64,000 nt of DNA from Bryobacteraceae bacterium. GTDB lineage: Bacteria; Acidobacteriota; Terriglobia; Bryobacterales; Bryobacteraceae. A model generated the notes under the pieces. The model was not told where the DNA came from. It saw only the letters and a program-made list of their open reading frames with translations, and made no database searches. The DNA lies in assembly GCA_029975915.1 (NCBI GenBank), contig JARKOC010000250.1, positions 62,001-126,000 on the forward strand, in the 5' to 3' direction. Shown piece after piece: positions 26,370 through 35,196 of the stretch (its first letter is position 1; each line of letters opens with the position of its first letter). Made by a program: the position numbers and the translations under genes.

Positions 26370-28595
26370 ATGCATCTGAGCCGCGTGTTGCGCATTGTCA
26401 ATCTGCTGATCGTCGTGGCCGCCGTCGCGCTGGCCGCCGCGGGATGGTGGTTCTTCGTCCGGCCGTCGCCCGACGTCAGTGGTTCGGTGGAGGCTCCTGT
26501 GGGAGCGCGCGTGACCATCGTTCGCGACTCTTACTACCGGCCCCATATCACGGCCGCCTCGCTGGACGACGCGATCTTCGCGCAAGGATATGTCACCGCC
26601 CAGGAGCGGCTTTGGCAAATGGACATGCTGCGGCGGGTCGCCTCCGGGGAATTGAGCGAGGTTGCCGGCCGGGGTGCGCTTGAACTCGACATGAGCGCGC
26701 GAAGGATGCAGCTTGGACGGATTGCGACGTATCAGGCAACGCGGCTCCCTCAAGCCGAACGGAAGGCCCTGGCGGCTTACGCGCGGGGCGTCAATCACTT
26801 CATTGACACACATCGGGATCGCCTGAGCTGGGAGTTTCAGGCAATGAACTACCAGCCGCGGCCCTGGCGCATCGCGGATTCGCTGCTCGCCATCCTTCAA
26901 ATGGATCTCGTGCTCACGAACTCCTGGGAGAATGACCTCCAAAAAGGCTCACTTCTCGCCACGGGTAAGGCGGATCTCGTCCGCCAGCTATTTCCGGTCC
27001 ACTTCGGCCCGGACGCCGTCGAGGGGTCGAACGCTTTTGCCGTTTCGGGGTCTCATACGGCTTCCGGCAAGCCGTTGCTGGCTGGCGATCCCCATCTCGA
27101 ATTCTCTGTCCCTTCTCCCTGGTTTCCGGTTCATATCAAAGCTCCCGGCCTCGATGTCGCCGGGGCAGCCTATGCGGGTCTTCCCGGAGTGGCCATCGGG
27201 CACAACCAGCACATCGCCTGGAGCGTGACGAACCTGGAGTTCGATTCCATGGACCTCTATACGGAGCGGATGGACCACCGTACGGGCCGCTATGAGCACA
27301 AGGGCCAGATCCGCCAGGCAGCGCCCCAGCGCGACAGGATTGCCATTAAGGGAGAACGCAGCGTCGAGGTCCTCACGTGGGTGACCAACCACGGCCCGGT
27401 GGCCGCTACCTCCGCCGGACAGTCGTACTCTCTTCGATGGACGGCCGCGCACCCGGACACTTATTCAATTCCAATCCTGGCTCTGAACCAGGCCCGCGAT
27501 TGGGACCAGTTCCGAGCCGCGCTCTCCACATACTCCGGCCCAAGCTTCAACTGGGTTTTCGCCTCGCGTGACGGGCACATCGGTTATCAGGCGGCCGGAC
27601 GTCTCCCGTGGCGGATAGGTTTCGACGGGGACGCCCCTCTCGATGGCGCGTCCGGAGGCGCGGAATGGACGGGTCTGGTCCCATTCGACCAGCTTCCTTC
27701 GGTTCTCGACCCGCCCTCTGGCCGCATCGTGTCAGCGAACCAGGACCCATTCGTCAGACCAGTTCCCTACGCCGTCAATGGACGGTTTTCGGCATCCTAC
27801 CGGTCCAGGCAGATTCGCAATCTGCTGGCTGCGGGAAAGAAGATGACCGCTGGAGATTTGCTCTCCGTCCAGAAGGATGTGTATTCAGAACTGCACCATG
27901 CATTCGCGATCGAGGCGCTTCGAATTGCTCGCGCCCGGGGCGGGTCGCTTTCGTCCGGCGCCGCCATTCTGAACGGATGGAACGGCCAAATGGAACTGGG
28001 CCAGGCCGCGCCCGTTCTGGCGGACCATTTCTTCCGGCAGGTACGGCGCCGTTTGGCTGAACGCGCAACCGGCCGGGCGAATCCAGATCTCCGTTTCCGT
28101 GGATCCGCCGCCGCGGTCCACCATCTTGTGAAGACGCGCCCGCCCGGCTGGTATGACAACTGGGATGACATGCTCGCCTCGGCGCTTGCCGACGCGATCG
28201 GACAAGCGAACCGCCAGTATGGCAAGGCGCCCTCGAAATGGGACTGGGGCGCTGAGAACAAGGTGCAGGCCGCGCACCCGGTCGCGAGCCGTATCCCGCT
28301 CATCGCTGGATATTTCAACATCGGCCCTTACCCTGCCTCGGGCAGTTCGAACAGCGTCAAACAGACAGGCGGGGGCATTTTGCCTTCGATGAGATTTGTC
28401 GCGGATACCTCCAATTGGGACCAATCTCTGCTGATACTGCCTTCGGGGCAATCAGGGCACATTGTCTCCGGGTTCTCCAGACACTACAAGGATGAATGGG
28501 CCGATTTTGCGGTTGGCCGGGCACGCCCATTCCTCTACCATGAAGTGAAAGCGGACTCCACCTTCACCCTTCAGCCTGCCACTCAAACCAAGTAG
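26370..28595 (+). CDS. Penicillin acylase family protein (Ntn hydrolase)
   Basis: Exported N-terminal-nucleophile amidase of 741 residues, made as a precursor. A signal anchor (IVNLLIVVAAVALAAAGWWFF) precedes the alpha-chain region. The autocleavage site and nucleophile Ser are in VEGSNAFAVSGSHTASGKPLLAGDPH (about residue 220), giving an alpha chain of about 220 and a beta chain of about 520 residues. The oxyanion/catalytic Asn region is NWVFASRDGHIGYQ. Relatives hydrolyse beta-lactam side chains or acyl-homoserine lactones; which amide is cleaved here is unknown. It starts 41 bases from the divergent CorC-type gene. The S9 peptidase follows after 47 bases. Confidence 0.92.
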   Translation: MHLSRVLRIVNLLIVVAAVALAAAGWWFFVRPSPDVSGSVEAPVGARVTIVRDSYYRPHITAASLDDAIFAQGYVTAQERLWQMDMLRRVASGELSEVAGRGALELDMSARRMQLGRIATYQATRLPQAERKALAAYARGVNHFIDTHRDRLSWEFQAMNYQPRPWRIADSLLAILQMDLVLTNSWENDLQKGSLLATGKADLVRQLFPVHFGPDAVEGSNAFAVSGSHTASGKPLLAGDPHLEFSVPSPWFPVHIKAPGLDVAGAAYAGLPGVAIGHNQHIAWSVTNLEFDSMDLYTERMDHRTGRYEHKGQIRQAAPQRDRIAIKGERSVEVLTWVTNHGPVAATSAGQSYSLRWTAAHPDTYSIPILALNQARDWDQFRAALSTYSGPSFNWVFASRDGHIGYQAAGRLPWRIGFDGDAPLDGASGGAEWTGLVPFDQLPSVLDPPSGRIVSANQDPFVRPVPYAVNGRFSASYRSRQIRNLLAAGKKMTAGDLLSVQKDVYSELHHAFAIEALRIARARGGSLSSGAAILNGWNGQMELGQAAPVLADHFFRQVRRRLAERATGRANPDLRFRGSAAAVHHLVKTRPPGWYDNWDDMLASALADAIGQANRQYGKAPSKWDWGAENKVQAAHPVASRIPLIAGYFNIGPYPASGSSNSVKQTGGGILPSMRFVADTSNWDQSLLILPSGQSGHIVSGFSRHYKDEWADFAVGRARPFLYHEVKADSTFTLQPATQTK

Positions 28596-28642
28596 ACTCG
28601 AATAATCCGGCTCTGCCGGCATATCCGAGCAGGAGTGATCCT

Positions 28643-31024
28643 ATGCGCCGCATCCCTCTGCTGGCCCCTGCGCTGTGCCTTTTGCTGAACGCCGGCGTGG
28701 ATTATCAAAAGCCCGCCAAGGAGATCCTCGACGTCCTTCACGCACCGGCGTCTCCGTCCACTTTCATCAATCCGGCCAAAACGCATATTCTGCTGATGGA
28801 CCGGCGTCTTTATCCCGGAATCGAAGAACTCGCAGCGCCTGTGCACCGGATCGCCGGTCTCCGTATCAATCCGGCCAACAACGGACCCCACTCGCCCGGG
28901 CAGGTTTTTACAGGCATCACTCTGCTCCACATCGAGTCAGGCAAGCAGACACGGCTCGCGGCCCCGGCTGGGGCCAGACTCGGCGCGCCAGTCTGGAGCC
29001 CCGATGGACAGAGATTTGCGGTGGCCAACTCCACTGCCGGGAGCATCGACCTCTACCTTGGATCGATTCAGTCCACTGCGCTCCGCCGGGTCCCTGGAGT
29101 GAGGCTGAACGACACCACAGGCGATCCATTCGATTGGTGGTCAGGAAGCAGTGAGTTGATCGTCCGGCTCGTCCCAACTGGCCGGGGTCCGGCGCCAAAG
29201 CCCCCCACGGCTCCGTCAGGTCCCAACGTCCAGGAGAGCGCAGGCCGCTCAGGGCCCGTTCGTACTTACCAGGACATGCTGACCAGCCCGTACGATGAGG
29301 CGCTGTTTGATTACTTCTGCACCTCGCAATTGGCCTCCGTGGACTACGCGACGATGAAGGTGACCCCTGTCGGCAAGCCTGCGATCTTCGCAGAGGCTGA
29401 TCCCGCCCCGGACGGCAAACACCTCCTGGTGGGGTTCGTCCAAAGGCCATATTCCTACGTCCACGGCTACAACCTTTTCCCGCGGGAAACTGTTGTCTGG
29501 GACAGGACCGGCAAGACCGTCTACTCGGTGCACAAGCGTGGATTGCTGGATGCGGTGCCGATTGAGGGCGTCGCCACGGGGCCCAGAAATATCTCCTGGC
29601 GTCCAAACGAACCGGCCACCCTGCTCTGGTGGGAGGCGCTGGATAATGGCGATCCGAAGGTGAAAGTTCCCAATCGGGATAAGCTCATGATGGCCAAGGC
29701 GCCTTTCACATCGCCGGTGGAGGTGACCAGGACGGTGCACCGCGCTATGGGCGTCATGCACGGTGAGGGCGGGCTGGCCCTGATCAGCGACTACGACCGG
29801 AACCGCCGGTGGGTCACTACGACGCGTATTTTCCTCGACGACAGGAATGCCGAGGCGAAAACCGTTTGGAGCCGCTCCATGCAGGACCGGTACGGAAATC
29901 CCGGCCGCCCACTGATGAAACGGCTGCCCAACGGCGCCACGATCATCCATCAGTCCGGGGACTTCGTGTTTCTGGCCGGAGAGGGAGCCACTCCCAAGGG
30001 CGACAGGCCGTTCCTCGACCGCATGAACATCAAAACCTGGCAGACTGAGCGGATCTTCCGGGCAGGAGAGGTGGGCTATGAATCTGTTGTCGGCTTGCTG
30101 AGCGACGACGGATCACGATTTGTCACATCGTACGAGGATCCCTCCACGCCGCCGAACCTGATGATCCGTATCGCAGGCGCTGAGAAACGAACCCCCATCA
30201 CAAACTTCAGCGATCCGACACCGCAACTCCGCCAGATCAAGCAGCAATTGGTCACATACAAGCGCGCCGACGGCGTCCAACTCAGCTTTACCCTTTTCCT
30301 TCCGCCGGGCTACAAGGAAGGCACGCGACTGCCGACAATCCTCTACGCCTACCCCCTTGAGTACAACGATGCCGATACTGCGGGGCAGATCGGCGGCTCC
30401 ACGCAGCGATTCGTGCAGATGCGCGGAGCGTCCCACTTGTTCCTGCTGCTGGCCGGCTACGCCATTCTGAATAATGCGACAATCCCGATCGTCGGCGATC
30501 CCGAAACGGTGAATAACACCTACATCGAGCAACTTGTCGCCAGCGCGAAGGCCGCGATCGACAAGGCTGTCGAGATGGGCGTGACCGATCCGAAGCGGGT
30601 TGGCGTCACCGGACACTCATACGGCGGATTCATGACCGCCAACTTGTTAGCGCACTGCGACTTGTTCCGGACCGGCGTTGCCCGTTCAGGCGCGTACAAT
30701 CGGACGCTGACGCCCTTTGGATTCCAAAGCGAGCGCCGGACGTTCTGGCAGGCTCGCGACGTCTACATGAAGATGTCGCCATTCACTTACGCAGACAAGA
30801 TCAATGAGCCAATTCTGCTCATCCACGGAGAAGCGGATAACAATCCTGGAACGTTCCCGGTTCAGTCCGACCGTCTCTATCAGGCGGTAAGAGGCAATGG
30901 CGGAACGGTTCGTTTGGTTTTTCTGCCGTTCGAATCTCACGGCTATGCGGCGAAGGAGTCATTGGAGCACGTTTTGTGGGAGACACAGGCCTGGTTTGAC
31001 CGGTACGTCAAAGGGGCAAATTAG
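28643..31024 (+). CDS. Secreted S9-family (prolyl oligopeptidase) peptidase
   Basis: Exported serine peptidase of 793 residues, with AGGAGT before the ATG. A signal peptide (IPLLAPALCLLLNAG) is followed by a beta-propeller of about 530 residues (APVWSPDGQRFAVAN, ADPAPDGKHLLVGF and other blades) and the alpha/beta-hydrolase domain. The catalytic Ser is in GVTGHSYGGFMTA, the Asp in LLIHGEADNNPG and the His in FLPFESHGYAAKES. Related secreted forms degrade peptides for nutrition. It probably shares a transcript with the penicillin acylase and ends at a hairpin shared with the convergent gene at 31091. Confidence 0.94.
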   Translation: MRRIPLLAPALCLLLNAGVDYQKPAKEILDVLHAPASPSTFINPAKTHILLMDRRLYPGIEELAAPVHRIAGLRINPANNGPHSPGQVFTGITLLHIESGKQTRLAAPAGARLGAPVWSPDGQRFAVANSTAGSIDLYLGSIQSTALRRVPGVRLNDTTGDPFDWWSGSSELIVRLVPTGRGPAPKPPTAPSGPNVQESAGRSGPVRTYQDMLTSPYDEALFDYFCTSQLASVDYATMKVTPVGKPAIFAEADPAPDGKHLLVGFVQRPYSYVHGYNLFPRETVVWDRTGKTVYSVHKRGLLDAVPIEGVATGPRNISWRPNEPATLLWWEALDNGDPKVKVPNRDKLMMAKAPFTSPVEVTRTVHRAMGVMHGEGGLALISDYDRNRRWVTTTRIFLDDRNAEAKTVWSRSMQDRYGNPGRPLMKRLPNGATIIHQSGDFVFLAGEGATPKGDRPFLDRMNIKTWQTERIFRAGEVGYESVVGLLSDDGSRFVTSYEDPSTPPNLMIRIAGAEKRTPITNFSDPTPQLRQIKQQLVTYKRADGVQLSFTLFLPPGYKEGTRLPTILYAYPLEYNDADTAGQIGGSTQRFVQMRGASHLFLLLAGYAILNNATIPIVGDPETVNNTYIEQLVASAKAAIDKAVEMGVTDPKRVGVTGHSYGGFMTANLLAHCDLFRTGVARSGAYNRTLTPFGFQSERRTFWQARDVYMKMSPFTYADKINEPILLIHGEADNNPGTFPVQSDRLYQAVRGNGGTVRLVFLPFESHGYAAKESLEHVLWETQAWFDRYVKGAN

Positions 31025-31064
31025 CCCCGTCCGGATCCAAACAACGGATTGACATCCCGCAAAC

Positions 31065-31093
31065 TGAGCAGGGGCCGTCTGGCCCACTGCTCA
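31065..31093. terminator. Hairpin between convergent genes
   Basis: TGAGCAG+GGGCC (31065-31076) pairs with GGCCC+CTGCTCA (31081-31085 and 31087-31093), 12 bp with a single-base bulge and a 4-nt loop. No U-tract follows on the plus strand. On the minus strand the stem overlaps the stop codon of the 104-residue gene and is followed by GTTTG. It may stop transcription weakly from both sides. Confidence 0.5.
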
Positions 31094-31405
31094 GACGGTG
31101 TAGATCGCGGAGTGAGGGACGAGCTGACTCACCGACCGCCGCGGGGCTGGAGAGCGAAACTGGCAGGACAGGCTGCCTTCCTTGCCGTCCACGCGCAATT
31201 CCCCGCCCTTCCGGCTCATCCGCCACATCCGTCTCGCGCCATGCACCCAGACGAGCGATTCCAGGCTGCCCTCGTAACCGGCAATCAACTGGTAGCCGCC
31301 CTCCGGACCAAGAAAGACGACCCAGTCATCGGCAGCCATTCCAGCTTGCGCCCCTGACTGCATTGCCTCCATCAGCCTGCGAGCCGTGCCCTGCAAAGTG
31401 TCCAC
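31091..31405 (-). CDS. Small hypothetical protein downstream of chemoreceptor
   Basis: A 104-residue protein with a GTG start and GAAGAG seven bases upstream. It has an N-terminal helical part (TARRLMEAMQSGAQAGMAADD) and then beta-rich segments (WVVFLGPEGGYQLIAG, LRVDGKEGSLSCQF). No family is recognised. It lies 39 bases downstream of the MCP signalling gene on the same strand and is probably co-transcribed, so a role tied to that receptor (adaptor or sensor accessory) is possible but unproven. Confidence 0.6.
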   Translation of the reverse strand: MDTLQGTARRLMEAMQSGAQAGMAADDWVVFLGPEGGYQLIAGYEGSLESLVWVHGARRMWRMSRKGGELRVDGKEGSLSCQFRSPAPRRSVSQLVPHSAIYTV

Positions 31406-31444
31406 TCTGGACTCTTCGGCCTGGCGCGTGGGTCTTTGAATGAA

Positions 31445-32320
31445 TCAGGCTCCGGCCATGCGCTGGACTCGGCTCGCCACCTCGCTCAACTCGCGTCCAC
31501 CAAGAGCCACTTGTTCGGCGCTGGCTGCCGACGAACGCGCGATTGCCTCGTTTTGAGCGGCAAGCCGTTCGAGTTCGTCGATAGCCCTTTTCACTGACTC
31601 CAGGCTCCTCGCCTGTTCCTGGCTGCTCGAGTTCACCCGCCGGACCACGTCCTGGATGCCTTGCGACTGTGCGGCGATCGCCTCCACGGCCTCACGCGCC
31701 TTGTCCGAGAGCCTTCTGCCATCGGATGAACGGGCGCGAGCCGCTTCCACCAGATCCGCCGTCTCGCGCGCCGCGTTTGCCGAGCGCTGCGCGAGCGCAC
31801 GCACTTCCTCGGCCACGACCGCGAATCCCAACCCCGCCTGGCCCGCCCTGGCCGCTTCCACGGAGGCGTTCAACGCCAGCAGGTTGGTCTGGAACGCGAT
31901 TTCGTCCATCACTTTCAGGATGCCGGCAACCTTCTTGCTGTTCGAATCGATCGATTCCATCGCCTCGCCCATCTCAGCAAGCACCACCGAGGCCTCCACT
32001 GTGGACCTGGTTGCGATTTCCACGCCCGACTCCGCCTCCCGCGCCGCCTCGGCGTTCAAGGCTGCCTGCTCGCGGACCTCCTCTCCGCGCCTGGCGGTCT
32101 CCCTCAGACAGGCGCCCTCCTGTTCCACTCCCGCCGCAAGCGACTCACTGCTCGACGCCATTTGCGCCGCCGACTCCGTCAGCCGTCGCACCACATCGCT
32201 CAGGTGGGATCCGCAGTCCCTTAGATTGGCCGCGGTCTTCAGGACGGTCCACATGCCGAGCATCCCGGCCATCGTGCTCAGCAGGCAAAGCGCAGCGGTC
32301 AGCCACCGCGCCGATTTCAC
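31445..32320 (-). CDS. Methyl-accepting chemotaxis protein, signalling half
   Basis: A 291-residue membrane protein with one N-terminal TM ([21 protein letters not shown]) and a long coiled coil carrying the MCP hairpin tip: [22 protein letters not shown] and [16 protein letters not shown], the CheA/CheW-binding region. It has no periplasmic domain and no clear HAMP. The GTG start at 32320 has a strong GGAGAGG five bases upstream. The frame is open and coding-like for 18 codons further upstream, to the stop of the heme-type sensor gene. Together the two genes make one complete chemoreceptor (see findings). Confidence 0.9.
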   Translation of the reverse strand: MKSARWLTAALCLLSTMAGMLGMWTVLKTAANLRDCGSHLSDVVRRLTESAAQMASSSESLAAGVEQEGACLRETARRGEEVREQAALNAEAAREAESGVEIATRSTVEASVVLAEMGEAMESIDSNSKKVAGILKVMDEIAFQTNLLALNASVEAARAGQAGLGFAVVAEEVRALAQRSANAARETADLVEAARARSSDGRRLSDKAREAVEAIAAQSQGIQDVVRRVNSSSQEQARSLESVKRAIDELERLAAQNEAIARSSAASAEQVALGGRELSEVASRVQRMAGA

Positions 32321-32369
32321 CAGAGCCTCTCCGTGAAGCGCCGACTGGAACAGTTCAGCCTCGCCGGCC

Positions 32370-32957
32370 CTACTCTAATGAGGCCGTGGTCTCCCCGATT
32401 TTTTTGACCAATGGATCAATCCGCTCCATCAAGATCTCGTGGGCCCCGTCGAAATCGCCCGCCGCCGCCTTCCGCGTGTAGTCAGCCTCCATCGCTTGCC
32501 ACTTCGTGATGGCCCCCTCCAGGTCGTCGATGTGCCGCTGGCCTTCATGCCCCGAAAGCCTTCCCTGCGATGACATAGTGCGAAGCTGGGCCAGTTTCTC
32601 GCGCGCCTCCGCGGCCCCTTTGGCGAAAGCGAACTGCTGTTTTTCGAGCAGTCCGGCTCCGTGGCACGTCGTGCAGGCGCCTTCCAGCCTGGATCCCTTC
32701 TCCATGTGGTTGATGACTATCGTCATCTGTGCGGCATGAGCGCTGGCTTTCATCTCTTTCACTGACGCCAACAGCGCTCCCAGCGTCTGCTGCGCAGGAG
32801 CGGTCCGGCGCGCGGAGTGGTCCAGGGCCTCGCCAAGCCTGGATGTGGACCAGAGAGCGGCGGCGCACATCAGTCCCATTGTTATGGCAAGCGCCGCAAA
32901 GGCGGCCGCCAGGCGCCGGCCCAGTTCACCTCGCCCGAGGCCAAACATCCACCGCAT
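32370..32957 (-). CDS. Chemoreceptor sensor half, four-helix-bundle type with CxxCH
   Basis: A 195-residue protein with one TM (about residues 15-37, [20 protein letters not shown]) and then a predicted all-helical periplasmic domain like 4HB_MCP sensor domains, without a second TM or signalling part. A CTTCH motif at residues 95-99 (32661-32675) would covalently bind heme c. The ATG at 32957 is preceded by GGAGG at nine bases. The protein ends with TAG at 32370 exactly where TM2 of a normal receptor would follow; that TM and the signalling domain are encoded in the next frame at 32320. It is either a frame-broken receptor or a true two-subunit one. Confidence 0.82.
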   Translation of the reverse strand: MRWMFGLGRGELGRRLAAAFAALAITMGLMCAAALWSTSRLGEALDHSARRTAPAQQTLGALLASVKEMKASAHAAQMTIVINHMEKGSRLEGACTTCHGAGLLEKQQFAFAKGAAEAREKLAQLRTMSSQGRLSGHEGQRHIDDLEGAITKWQAMEADYTRKAAAGDFDGAHEILMERIDPLVKKIGETTASLE

Positions 32958-33033
32958 ACATCCATGCCTCCGAATCCCATATCGGCTGCACTGGAGGATA
33001 TATGAGAAGAGTCCGCCTACGCGGCCCGCCGAA

Positions 33034-35070
33034 CTATTGATGGCTCCAAGGATTCTTTGCCCCGGCGTCCTTCTCCGCCGGCTTGGTTTCGATTTCCGTA
33101 GGCGGTGTGGCGGCGGGTTTGGCGCCCAGGTCGGCAAGTACAGTCCTGAGCACTGCCTCGAGCAGCGCCGAGCGCGGATAGGCCACCCGTGTTCCCTTGC
33201 CCTTCTCGAAGTTCAATGCGATGGCCAGGTGATCGGAGACCGCGACACCCAGAAGCTTCGATTCGGGCACGGTTGCGTCGGGCTTGAGCACCTGCCCGTC
33301 GTGCTCTTTGTCGAAGGTATTGAGCAGCATGACCGTTGCTTTGTTCTGCATCGGCACGTTCTCCTGGCTCGCGACGGCGGGAAGCGAGTAAGTCGGAACG
33401 AACGGGTGCGGATACGAGGACAGGAACCTCTGACGGGCCTCCCGCTTCAAGGAGTTCATCCCAGCCGCCAGATCCCCCTTGCACGACGCCTTCTTCGAAT
33501 ACTCCATGTACTTGCCGATGCGCATGGGAAGCGAATCCGCGATGGGCGATCCCCCGGACGCCCCGGCCACGGCAACGAAGGCGGCCACGGCCTTCCGGGC
33601 TTCCTCGTCCCGGGCCAGAGTCTCCTGAACGTCGGGCGTGCCTTTGGAATAGCCGATGACGATGTACTTCCGCTTGTCGCTTCCCGCCATCTTTTCTCTC
33701 AGGTACTGGCCGATGAGCTTGGCGTTGTCCTCGGCCGAATCGTTTGGCACTGAAAGGATCTCAGCCGTAATCCCATATTTCGAGGTAAGGTGCTTACGCC
33801 CCTCGTCCCAGGCGGGCGTATCCGCCAGGCAAGTGTTCAGGATGCCGGGGATCACCAGCAGCCTGTAGTCGCGTGACGGCCAATCCAGCTTAGAATCTGT
33901 CTTGCCCCCACCGCGCAGCCAGTCGCCGCAACCGCCCCATTCGCCGCCATCGGGGTTTACCTGCGCCAGGACCGAACAGAAGACGTCTCCGAACTCGCTC
34001 ACCAAACCGGCTGATTCGGGCGCCATCGTGATCAGCAAGATCCGTCCGTCTGAGTAATACTCCTGGCCGTGGGCGGTCTTGGCCTTGGTAATCGGTTTCT
34101 CCGGCGTGTAGTAATCGAGTTTCACCACTTGCCCGGAGTTCTTCAGTGATTCGCCAATGTACTCCCTCTCAAGATCCGTATCCGGATCGATCTTGTGGGT
34201 GATCTTGCCGTTCCTTTGGTCGCGGTCGAAACCGATGTCGTGCGTCCCCGCACCAACCCACACGGTCCAGTCTCCGGCTTTGAACGGCGCTTTCCAGACT
34301 CGGAAGTGGTGCCTGGCCTTGACCGTCTCGATGGGATCGGAGTGGGCGAATCCGTAATCCTGCGCCCGGCCGAACATCTTGAGTTCCGACATCGGCATGG
34401 TCAGGTACGCTTCACCGGACAGCACGCCCAGGCCGCCACGGATAATGGTGTCCTTGATCGAGCGGTCGACGATCACCCACCCCATCGACAGCAGCGCCTT
34501 CTTTAACTGGTCCTCTCCGCCGAAGACGATGAAGTTCACCCGGTCGCCCTCGGTTCCGGCATCGTCCACCACGCGGGGCGGAATCTGCGCCCATTGCTCT
34601 TTCGTCAGTTGAGGCAGTGGACCGGTGTAGGTTTGTGAGGTTGCCTCGGCCTTCGAGGCAACCTCGATCTTGAGGTTATAGAACCCTTCGCTGCGGGCCG
34701 CCGAGGCCGGCTGATTCACAGCCACGAACAAGCGTCCGCCGCTCACCATTCGCGCCTCGCGCCGCGATCCGATTAAAAATGGCCTCGTCGCTCTTCCATC
34801 GCCAACCCGCCCGATCAGCGCCCCGCGGCCTGCGTCGTTCAGCGGCATGGCGCGCACTATGTCCATCCAGCCGCGTTTCAGGCCTTCCGGAGTCGATTCA
34901 GTGGCCGAGTCGGCAAACTTCAGTTTCCCATCCGCCTCGAACTTCACCAAGTCGCCAGCCGATACATCGATCCCGGTGTCTTTCCATCCGTCCGCAGCCG
35001 CCACCTGGACCGTTTTCGTTTCCGCCAGGGCGAACATGCCCAACAGGAGTCCCAGCGCGATCGTTCTCAT
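33034..35070 (-). CDS. Secreted multidomain protein: PA-IL-like, LssY C-terminal and serine-hydrolase-like
   Basis: Exported 678-residue protein. After a signal peptide (TIALGLLLGMFALAE), residues about 18-140 resemble the PA-IL/LecA-like galactose-binding fold (VQVAAADGWKDTGIDVSAGD, ALIGRVGDGRATRPFLIG, GRLFVAVNQP). Residues about 155-340 match the LssY C-terminal domain (GDRVNFIVFGGEDQLKKALL, GWVIVDR, DWTVWVGAGTHDIGFDRD, YYSDGRILLITM). The last third is an alpha/beta-hydrolase-like region with a possible nucleophile in YIVIGYSKGTPDV and a late His in VAVSDHLAIAL. The division into domains is visible; catalytic activity is inference. Confidence 0.78.
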   Translation of the reverse strand: MRTIALGLLLGMFALAETKTVQVAAADGWKDTGIDVSAGDLVKFEADGKLKFADSATESTPEGLKRGWMDIVRAMPLNDAGRGALIGRVGDGRATRPFLIGSRREARMVSGGRLFVAVNQPASAARSEGFYNLKIEVASKAEATSQTYTGPLPQLTKEQWAQIPPRVVDDAGTEGDRVNFIVFGGEDQLKKALLSMGWVIVDRSIKDTIIRGGLGVLSGEAYLTMPMSELKMFGRAQDYGFAHSDPIETVKARHHFRVWKAPFKAGDWTVWVGAGTHDIGFDRDQRNGKITHKIDPDTDLEREYIGESLKNSGQVVKLDYYTPEKPITKAKTAHGQEYYSDGRILLITMAPESAGLVSEFGDVFCSVLAQVNPDGGEWGGCGDWLRGGGKTDSKLDWPSRDYRLLVIPGILNTCLADTPAWDEGRKHLTSKYGITAEILSVPNDSAEDNAKLIGQYLREKMAGSDKRKYIVIGYSKGTPDVQETLARDEEARKAVAAFVAVAGASGGSPIADSLPMRIGKYMEYSKKASCKGDLAAGMNSLKREARQRFLSSYPHPFVPTYSLPAVASQENVPMQNKATVMLLNTFDKEHDGQVLKPDATVPESKLLGVAVSDHLAIALNFEKGKGTRVAYPRSALLEAVLRTVLADLGAKPAATPPTEIETKPAEKDAGAKNPWSHQ

Positions 35071-35080
35071 GCCCCTATCT

Positions 35081-35089
35081 TGCTATGAT
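35081..35089 (+). promoter_or_regulatory. Candidate extended -10 promoter for the GH5-like gene
   Basis: TGCTATGAT fits TGn plus a TATAAT-like box (TATGAT at 35084-35089) in the 126-base region between divergent genes. No good -35 is seen. It would give a leader of about 100 bases before the ATG at 35197. Confidence 0.35.
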
Positions 35090-35196
35090 CGGCGCTGCGT
35101 TGCATCTCCACCCGTGAAATCGGTCCCGGCCTTTGATACCTTCGTTTGTGTCCAGCGGCCGGACGAACGGACGCCGAACAAGGAGTGTTCACGCAA

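Noticed and set aside
32388..32396. A7 run as a programmed slippage site joining the two chemoreceptor halves
   Set aside because: Removing one A reaches the correct frame but hits a TAG at 32375-32377 before the signalling half; adding one A gives the third frame, which also stops. The run cannot create the fusion.
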